Assembly: GCA_905221605.1 (NCBI GenBank)
Contig: CAJNDS010002645.1
Coordinates: 146,854-186,853 of the forward strand
Direction of reading: 5' to 3'
Length of the DNA: 40,000 bases
Source: Symbiodinium natans
Lineage: Eukaryota > Sar > Dinophyceae > Suessiales > Symbiodiniaceae
Shown: piece after piece, positions 1-8,103 of the stretch
Position numbering within the stretch: the first letter of the stretch is position 1
Layout: every line of letters starts with the position of its first letter
Notes under the pieces: model-generated
What the model was told of the DNA's origin: nothing
The model's database searches: none
What the model saw: the letters and a program-made list of their open reading frames with translations, nothing else
Program-made: the position numbers and the translations under genes

Positions 1-1474
1 TTACGCATGGGTGACCACCATGGCCTGAATCGGGCCTGCAACATGATAGAAGGGCTTGAACTACAGGCTGTGTGACATGGCTTCTGGGAATAGTTTCGCA
101 AGCTCTTGTAAAAGGCTCAATTTGAAATGTGTTGATAATTCTTCGTGCTCTGGTGTGGGGATATATATATATATATATATATTCATACATACATATATAT
201 ATGCACGTATCAGTGCAGAAAGAATGAGAGAAGTTCTTCATGCTCTTATAGTAAGGGTAGGCTTGCAAGCATTGGACGTCCAGTGCCTCGATGAACAAAC
301 GGTCCTGCTCCACAGCACATTTGGCATTTCGTACATCGAAAGACGCCATGCTTTCCAACATATCTCTGTGTCCGTCCAACTTCTTCTGGAAGCAGAAAAG
401 ACCAACCAGCATGGGTGGCGCACAGAAGAGCACGTAAGCTTGACTTTGCAGCACATACTCAGATATTCGATGTAGCCCGAATGCAAACGGAGTGCCATCA
501 ACTCCTTGGAACTTGCTAGTGGCATTCACGGTATTGACGACGAAGCCGGGATCAAACTCAGTGAAGACAGCGACGAGCCGAGCTGAGACGTAAGAGAGCA
601 GCATCGTCGTCAGCAACCACGGAGTGAGCCAGAGGGGCGCGAGACGGAGATTCTTGAGACCGTGGCTTTTCACGAAGATCGACAGCTCAAAGTTGCACCA
701 GAGCCTTGCTGCTTGTAGGACCACAGAGCGCTTAAGATTTCAAGAAACATGCCAGTGCACTTTCCGGAGGTGGGCCCTTCTTCACAACTGAACTGAAACT
801 TTGATAAACTTCTTACCGCGAACCGCTCAAACTGGGCATGAAGTTTTGAGGAATCGGAAACAAGTAGCCGTTCGCAGTATGACTTGTCCCAGAAGACGAG
901 CAAATCCGACGAGTTTGCCACAATTGTGGGCAGGGCTGCGATCCCTTCAGCCTTCGTTGTCTCATCGGTTTGGTCCACGCAGAGCCTGTCCACCCAGAAG
1001 CGAGGACCCAAAACTCCGCAAGTGAGGTGCTGCCCAAAGAAGAAGACCAAGAAGAAGACAAGAATTGGGAAATCCAGCAGGAACCAGAACACGATGTGGA
1101 TGTTCACGTTGGGACAAACCAGCATGAAGCTTTCGGAAAGCACCACAGATGCTAGCATTGCCTTTGTCGCCAAGCCAAGGTTCCTGGATGTTGCAGGGTT
1201 TAGGGTTTAGGGTTTAGGGTACAACGCTTGTTTCAGTTCATACCCGGATGAAATGTCTTCCTTAAAAGAGCCCCGGTGCAGAAAGTAGCACACGGCCAAG
1301 TACTTTTCCCATCGGCCAGACGACCAGGAATGGCTGATGAAAACATCCACATCCTTGACCTTAGACCACTGTGTGTGCTGGTTTTGTCAACCAGATTAAT
1401 CTTACCACGCAGCAAATCTCAGCTTGCAAATGCCGGGCTTGCTCCGCAAGGTTTTGGCCCTGCCAATCCCGAGA
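1..1474 (-). CDS. TIR-like multi-pass membrane protein (3' part, open at left edge)
   Basis: Exons on the minus strand join in frame: 1474-1406 (tentative), 1353-1280, 1183-869 and 704 to the window edge. The first clear exon carries DVDVFISHSW, the start of a TIR/SEFIR-type fold. After a hydrophobic stretch (FWFLLDFPILVFFLVFFF) come FWVDRLCVDQTD and LLVFWDKSYCERLWCNFEL, matching the late TIR strands and the WC..EL helix. Two more hydrophobic segments follow, then SFDVRNAKCAVEQDR. I recall this layout from a large unnamed protein family in Symbiodinium gene sets; that is recollection, not a search. Introns: 1354-1405 (GT-AG), 1184-1279 (GC-AG, contains telomere-type repeats) and 705-868 (GC-AG). 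The last exon stays open to position 1, but the AT repeat at 161-182 suggests it is spliced earlier, possibly at a GC donor near 270. Function is unknown; a membrane-tethered signalling or NADase-type role is only inference from the fold. Confidence 0.7.
161..202. repeat. AT dinucleotide repeat
   Basis: About eleven AT units at 161-182, then a CATA/TATA-rich stretch to about 202. It lies in the open frame of the last TIR-like exon and would encode alternating Ile/Tyr, so it is more likely intronic. Confidence 0.9.
1199..1219. repeat. Three TTTAGGG telomere-type units inside an intron
   Basis: Three exact TTTAGGG heptamers fill about a fifth of the 96-bp intron (1184-1279) between two coding exons of the TIR-like gene. 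Confidence 0.9.
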
Positions 1475-3230
1475 CTTAGTTTCTATTGAAAGCTTTGGGG
1501 CTTAGCATCGAGGGATCTTGCCACCTTTAACCTCATCGCCATATTCTTACTAGCCGATAAGGATGGCATTCCACTGCAGAAACGGTGTGGTCCCCAGCTG
1601 ACTAGCAGACCTTGGCATCATCTCCTGCTTCCTGCTGCTAGGTCTTAAACGGAGTTTTGGGGTGTAGGAGATTCTTGGGGTCCTTTTGTTTCCGTCAGGG
1701 CTTCAGGGAGCACCTTGTATCTTTGCTCGTCGGCATTTCAAGGGCGAGTCGCTGGGGTAGTGCTCCGGAAGTCTCCGATGCTCTCGGTATCGAAGATCTT
1801 CCTAGCAGAGTTGATTTGGGGTTTAACTCTGGCAGGGTTCAAGGCTGAGTGGGGGACCTACAAATCTACGATGCACCGAAATCCTGAAAGGTAAGGTTCT
1901 TGAAGGTTCTATAAGGCCCAAGGATGCAAGAAAACGCGCACTCCAGTCCGAGATGCCCCAAACCTGACAGCACCCCCACGCTGGAAGCAGCACGAAAAAT
2001 CCCGCCGTGGCACAGTTCACTGGCCCGGGCCTTCCATCGTCGCATGCGGGTCTCCCAAATATGGCTAACCCCAGCCCCGACTTTGGGGGCTTCGGGTTGA
2101 AGGCTCGAGGCCTCAAACACCTACAGTTCAAACAGTTGATTGGCATGATGTCGACCCTATATGCACACGATGTGGAAATCCATGGCAGAGGACACAGACG
2201 ACAGCAACAGCAAGAACAGAGACTTGGGCCAACACGTGCCCTTGACTTCAGTCACCTGGATTCGTCGCACTTCTGCTCTCAGCTATGGCTATTACTCTCG
2301 TTCGAGCAATCTTCAAACTCTTCCATGCGCCCCCCCTCACTGTGCCTGGTCAGGGATGCATATGTCGAAAGTATGCAGGTACCGGCGCGACGCCTGACAG
2401 TCACTTGGTAGCTCAGCAACGCTCAGCTTCGATGGTGGTTCTTCGTCACGGCACGCCTGCGGAGGCGTCATTGACAGCCACAAAGACGCACCATGCAAGG
2501 AGCCATCAGGATCCAGCCACACCTGCACATGGGCGCCACCAAAGGCAAAGCTGTTGCTATTTATCGCCCGTCACGTGCCGTAAACCGCTCTACAAGTACA
2601 ATGCAAAAGCAGGTCAGCTCTCATGGGCTGCTTTTGCAACGCGATGATGCCGTCTCAGGGCCATTGGTCATAGTAGACCCGCAGCATGGTCTCTCTGTCT
2701 CGCTGGTGGCAGTGTGCCTGGGTCGGAGGCACTCACGGGCACCCTCTGCAACAGTTGCATCACGAGCACAGGCTTCCCACAGCCGGTCAGTGAAAAATCC
2801 CAATTTGGGCCCCACGCTGAGGCTTGCTGGCTCCAGGTCGAGGCCTTGCACAACTCTTCGGCCACCCAAAACCCTGAACGCCCCCAAACTATGGAACTAT
2901 TCGCCCAAAATGCGTCAAAAGTCATCTCTGAGATGAGGGGCGGGGTCGAAGTTGGCGCTGAGAAGCGCCACGCGGAGCACTTTCCATTTGTTGTGACCCG
3001 CGCGCATCAGCTGCTTGGATCGCATGGCCTCGAAATTGCTAGGTGGAGGTTCTGGAGCATGTCTGTGCGTCCTCTGCGGCTCAATTCTTGTGCCAGGGCG
3101 CGTAGTCAGCTTCCTTGAGTCAAAACATGGACCACGGTTATTACATCTGAAGCAGAGCAGCCACCACACTTGCCAACCCAGGTAAGCCAAGAGGCCGTCA
3201 TCGTTCCGTTCTTCACTTTGTCTTTCCAAG
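1475..3230. other. Spacer or unassigned sequence
   Basis: Upstream exons of the TIR-like gene are expected here, but I could not place any. Open frames on both strands are short and show no family motif. Degenerate TAGGG/GGGGTTT words occur around 1650-1850. Confidence 0.4.
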
Positions 3231-3239
3231 GCTTGAGGT

Positions 3240-3299
3240 GAGATGCGACACGAAAAGCCATGCAAGAGTCCTCTGGCAAGACTATGCAGCGGGGAGCAT
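3240..3299 (-). CDS. Possible next exon of the glycosyltransferase-like gene
   Basis: The minus frame reads through AFRVASHLKPWKDKV, resembling the RV.VH.K segment I associate with the C-terminal part of this family. It follows exon 3574-3481 after a GT donor. An acceptor CCAG lies just upstream near 3290-3300, but phase was not confirmed. Confidence 0.35.
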
Positions 3300-3480
3300 G
3301 TGGAAGCCTTGCATGCATGCCACCGCCCAGATACCGACGCGCGCTGTCGCAGATTCCATGACTATTCAATGTATGGCGCATTGCGGCGCGGAAACCCAAC
3401 AGAAGAGTCGCATCTCATGCCCGGAACGGACACATCCCGACGATTCTATAGCAATCGGTGGCGGATACTAGGCACAGCAC

Positions 3481-5254
3481 CTGATCACAAATGTCGTAGG
3501 AGTCCTCCGCGGGCAGTCCGAAAGAGGCTGCATCCTCCATCGACCAAAAGTACTCCTGGCGATGATAGTTGTACCTTGGGCGGCTGTGCAGCATGGAAGG
3601 TATCACTTATGTTGAGAACTTAAGCCAACACATGCCTTTGACTCAGAAGTTCATCTCGAAGTTCTGAGCTTCGCAATTCAAACGCCACACTGCCTGATGC
3701 AATACTGAATCAACCCAAGTCACAAGAAAATCGGCAAGCTGCTCTGCGGACCTCAGCTGACATCGTCTGGCAACGGCTGGCGGCACGGGGCGGCAATGCA
3801 TGAAAAATTGGGTGCTTTAGCTGAGTCACACTCCCCTTCTGCCAGGTACCACGCATAGCGTGCATGCAGCAGCGCAGCATCTTCTGCCAATGTGCGCCAC
3901 TTCTGGTAGGCCACCTCGAAGGACGACTCCTGCACAGCTTTCCTCATGCAAACAGCTCAGGAATGTTCAGTGCTAAAAGCACACCGGCCGTTCAGAGTCC
4001 TGAAAGCGGCTCTGGATGAACAGGCGAAAGTTCTGTAAGTGAGCCGGCCGCACAAGCATTGGATAGGTGTCCATGAACTCACCCTCAGATCGGTAGCTAA
4101 CGCTATGCAACCTCGCTCACAAGCAACGATAAGTGACTATAAGACGAGAAGTCAGCTGTCAGAGTATGTGATCCGTTCTGAAACCTCGGCCAGCCGCAAT
4201 CCAATCCATTCCAACTGACATCGTGCCAACGGAGTAGACGGGTTCACGGCGCGCATGAAGCACCGGCCGCCCTCCCTGGAACAGAAGGTCCGGAATGCGG
4301 TGCGTGTGCAGTATCACCTCTACAGGGGTACTGGCAAGGGTACTGCAAGAGTCGTGCTTCCCATAAAATCAGCTCTCTAAGGTTGCCACGTCTGCATCGA
4401 ACCATGCGATCCAGTCTGGCACCCCATGCGTGCGGGCGATGTACCTGAGTCTACTGCAAGCGCAATGCAGGCAGGTCGATGGTTCGAGCCGAACCACGTG
4501 ACGTTGAAAAAGCGCTTGCAGGGCAAGCTGCTGATCCGAGAGCAAGTAGTGGTACTGAAGTAGCTGCTCTTTGTATCGACGGCTTACTGCCCTCCCGCTC
4601 CACTCGATGGAGTCCACCCAAAGTGACTTCTTGCGATCAATCGGGGGCACAACAAGGCACTCGGCCCGGCCCTGCAGCTCCGAACAGAGCTCCGAGTCTT
4701 CCGGCCCCACGTCGACGGCCACGAACACGGTGGAGTTCCACTCTTTCGGCCAGAAGAGCTCCACCGAACTGAGGAATGGGAGGAGGACAAACCTGTCCTG
4801 GAATCCGCACTCAAGGTCAAACACGAAAACGTGTACTTTCTGCTACTTTCTCGCACTTACTCCCTTCACGAAAAGGTGCCTTGTGGTAAGTCTGCAGGAA
4901 GATGTGGACCACTCGGTGGACGGCTGTGCTCGCGGTGGGTGTGCTGGGAAGGGGCGGCGCAGCCACGGCGATCCGGACACCTGGAGAGGAAGGGAACCAC
5001 ACCAACCACACACAAAACCCCAAGACATCACAAGACCTCCCTCAAACCCCAAGCGCCCCAAGCATGCCCAAGACCCCGAATCACTCCGAACCCACACCAC
5101 ACGGTTAGCACAGCTCAGCTTCCTTGCTCGTGGCTTCCTTTGCGGCCAGGGAGCCCCGGAAGGGGGCGCAGCAGCGGCCCCAGAGCTCATCCTTGCAGCG
5201 GAAGGGAGGGGGGCTTTCCGACTTTTTCGTACGGTTGTCCATGATCAGGGTTAC
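3481..5254 (-). CDS. Glycosyltransferase-like protein (GT-A-type, DAD motif)
   Basis: Seven exons join in phase on the minus strand: 5254-5110, 4980-4880, 4839-4378, 4317-4195, 4083-4000, 3929-3853 and 3574-3481. The central exon has VFVFDLECGFQDR, then LLPFLSSVELFWP, and ends in WIAWFDADVATL, whose DAD fits the metal-binding DxD of GT-A glycosyltransferases. Later exons carry HRIPDLLFQGGRPVLHAR, EFMDTYPMLVRPAHL and YNYHRQEYFW, similar to a dinoflagellate group of nucleotide-sugar transferase-like proteins that I know from predicted proteomes. Introns: 4981-5109 GC-AG, 4840-4879 (only 40 bp, GC donor, least certain), 4318-4377 GA-AG, 4084-4194 GC-AG, 3930-3999 GA-AG and 3575-3852 GT-AG. Several have matching bases on both sides, such as CAGGA at 3930/3999. 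An ATG at 5242-5240 could be the start, but 5254 also joins in frame to the exon ending at 5570. Donor and acceptor sugars are unknown. Confidence 0.6.
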
Positions 5255-5569
5255 CTGTCAAGCTTTTTTTGGTTTTTCAACACCCCAGATAGATGCGCAA
5301 GCACTCCCGGCGAAGAGACAAAAGATGAGCCCTGACCACACTCTGCGATCGAGGCCATTTACAAAACAGCTATCTCCGCCGAGTCTCCGCAAGAGTGCCA
5401 TCGCCAAAGCACCACGTGCGCCGCTCTTTCGGGAGCCGAGCATAGCAACAAAGCTGAGGCAAATAACCCCCGCCCCAGCACAAGGACTTGCTCCTTAGCA
5501 CCACTCACTCAGCTAAGCATAGCTGAACTGAACGATTCTACAATGATTGTACAAGTCACATGCCAGTCA

Positions 5570-6050
5570 GTCGGGGTGCGGATCTGCCTCAAAAGCCTGC
5601 TGGTAAAGGAAAGTGCCCAGGGTCCAGAGATTCATGGGCGGGTGACGGAGCTTGTCGACCTGCTCAAGAACATTCAAGAACTTTCTGGGCTTACATGGTA
5701 CGGTTGGTTCGATTTCGGAAGAGAATTACCTACGGAAGCATGAGTAAGTACTAATTACCAATTACCACTTCATGATCTCTTCGCTTTGTCAGCAACGAAG
5801 CGCCTTCATGCTGAGATCGGCCGGGAAAAAGGCCGTCTCGAGGGGGCGCACCGTTGAGCGATCCAACTGCAGCTGCTCTTCCACATGCCGCGGGTCCTCC
5901 GCCCAGCACAGCAATGTTTTAGCGCTTAGGGTTTACAGTTCCTGTCCGCTACTTTGTGCCTAAGCCTTCACGGCCAACATCCTCTGCGAACTCGGTGAAG
6001 ATAGGCGCGAAGCCCCCGCTGTGGTTGAAGAAGAATTGCCTGACCCGTCT
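5570..6050 (-). CDS. Coding exons, probably the 5' part of the glycosyltransferase-like gene
   Basis: Three minus-strand segments look coding: about 6050-5966 (FFFNHSGGFAPIFTEFAEDV), 5923-5804 (LLCWAEDPRHVEEQLQLD, then AFFPADLSMK) and 5680-5570 (VLEQVDKLRHPPMNLWTLG, then YQQAFEADPHP). The last two join in phase through a GC donor at 5803. The last exon could continue into 5254 through a GA donor at 5569, giving one long gene; otherwise it stops at TGA 5569-5567. The junction between the first two did not resolve, because the only AG acceptor (5925) leaves the phase wrong. The short gap holds a telomere-like AAACCCTAA. No family recognised. Confidence 0.5.
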
Positions 6051-6066
6051 GACTTGTCTGACAGTC

Positions 6067-6778
6067 CTCTCAAGACAATGGTATGCATGCCGCATGCCCC
6101 ACAGCCTTTAAAGCAAGTACCAGAATAGCATATCACGCAAAGACTGCTGGCATCCCAAGGAACCCCGTGGCCTCCCGCCGGGCAAGGTGCGGGCCTCCAT
6201 TTGGCCCAAGCCCCCGTGCCTTCTGGTGACAGGGTGGGTCACTGGACACTTTGGGAGGGGCCTATGGCATCCTATGGCCACGCGTCGAGTTGCCAAAGGG
6301 CCCGGGGGAGTTCCTGGACCCGATACGTCGCGACAACGTCCCGGCGGCAGCTGGCCAGGTGCCGCTGGAGGGCGGCACAGCGCAGGCTCCTGCTGGGGGC
6401 TGAGCATCAGGCTAGGCCAACAGCAGTCCCTCTTTTAAGCCTGAAGACTGGCCCTATAGGCCTCAATGGCTTGCCCGGACGGCAGAGTGACCACAGCCCA
6501 GATGGCCCCACATGAAAGAACACCAACAGGTGCCTGCCGGGCGGCCGTAAAGAATCCTAAAGCATCCTAACGCATCGCAAAGTCCAACACGTGTGGAAAA
6601 TCAGCGGTCCATAAAACTTGTCAAGCCAGGGTGCAGAGCCAGCTGGTTGATGTAGACGTGGTGCCCATTGTGCATGCATGGTAGGCCCTCGTAGCGTCCA
6701 GTAACTGCTGCGACGTCGTTGTCGACGGAGGAGGCTTTCAAACGGATGCTAAGAAGGCCGACCATCTATTGCGCTGGC
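6067..6778. other. Spacer, nothing recognised
   Basis: GC-rich sequence. Open frames on both strands are Pro/Gly/Arg-rich and antisense to each other, with no motif. CATCCTAAAGCATCCTAA-like words occur near 6555-6575. Confidence 0.5.
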
Positions 6779-7075
6779 TCACTCTGGCTCATCAACCTGC
6801 CCGTCGCCCCACTCGAAATCGAGGGGGGCTGGGTCAGGTTCCTGCTCAACAGGCTCTGATTTGGAAACCGCATCTTCCTCCATGGCAAAGAGCAACATGT
6901 ACCTCGAATGGTCAAGACATCACAGTCAAACTCAGTCTACTTTCACCTGCACAATGCGCAGCGGTCTTCCATGGTCGTGCACTGGCAACACTAAGGTATA
7001 GAGGTGCGGCCGGGGACACGAGACCAAACCATCCAGGTGCATGTAGATCTCCGCATCAGTGAGAAGGGCCGACAT
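6779..7075 (-). CDS. Small acidic protein, 82 residues, two exons
   Basis: ATG at 7075-7073 with an in-frame TAA just upstream opens exon 7075-6951. It joins through a GC donor and a GAG acceptor (intron 6903-6950, 48 bp) to exon 6902-6779, ending in TGA. The product starts MSALLTDAEIYMHLDGLV, has a basic/hydrophobic middle (PLRIVYMLLFAM) and a very acidic tail (FEWGDGQVDEPE). Amino-acid usage and exact phase make it look real. I do not recognise it. The 48-bp intron is short, and the ATG could be internal to a larger gene whose upstream exons I missed. Confidence 0.5.
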
Positions 7076-8103
7076 GGTTTATCAAGTGGCGAAGCAGCGA
7101 AGCTGAGAGAGGGAGAACAATCGAGCCTCAAAGGATGCGCCAACTGCCCCAAGGGAGCTCAACTTCAGAGGCAGAGTCTGAGCCCTCAAATGAGTCGCGC
7201 ATGCTGCGCTCCTGCTCCCATGTAGCAGGTTTTTATTTTGTGGCTCGACGGCGCATGGTTCCACCGCTCCAGACCGCATCCCAACCATGGTGTTCCAACA
7301 TATCGCTCAAGCCCTAAACAGGTGCTGGATTTCCGAGATATCAATAGTAATGCTATCTGATCTGTGGAACAACGCTCCAGAAGGGTCTAAGAGTCTAAGA
7401 CCGCTCTGTTTAGTGGTTACCTGGCAGTCCTTTGGGGATTGGTCCGAAACCAAAACCTAATCGGCTGAGCTCTAGCGCCTCTCTTTGCGGGCGTGGCGCT
7501 TGCATCCTGTCTTAGTCTGGCCAGCATGGCCGAGCGGCCGAGCTAGCGGCTCTCCCCGTCCGGGTTGACAGCTAGCTTAGCCGAATTCGGCGGGCAAATG
7601 TCCACAGGCATCCGGGTAGCTATGCAAGGGCCACTATGTCTCACGACGCGGGAACCTGAAACTTGCCCTATCAAGCCCGGAGCCTGCAAGTTTCTGACCC
7701 TATGCATAAATTGCCAAGAGAGCTAGAAAACAGGAAATACTCACGCCAGCCGTGTTCTTTGCTAGGACCACACATTCAGCCCCACAAGCTTCACCGCTGA
7801 CGGATCAAACGTTAAAAAGGCACGGTACGCGTAAAGCCGTATGTACAGCCGCAACCGGAAACAGCGGATGTAAAGGCTCAAAAGCGATGCCTCGATTCTC
7901 TGTACATCTCCGGCCCTAAGCTGGAAAGAGAGATCTTGGAGCTTGCAAGTCTGAACTTGAATGTCAAGCCTCTCCAAGGCCTGGCGCTTTGAAACAACAG
8001 GATAAGCTTATAATTTTGAAAGATGTTGCAGGACTATTTCCCGCTTGCCGCTCTTGGACTTCGAGTTGAGGTGTTGCGCAGATTCTCTTAAACCTTCGCG
8101 AGA
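7076..8103. other. Intergenic spacer downstream of the ABC gene
   Basis: No convincing gene. A 71-codon minus frame at 7762-7977, rich in Leu/Arg/Tyr, has no motif and probably lies in the 3' flank of the transporter. Confidence 0.45.

Noticed and set aside
4571-5335. 254-codon plus-strand ORF
   Set aside because: Antisense to glycosyltransferase-like exons; low-complexity product without motifs.
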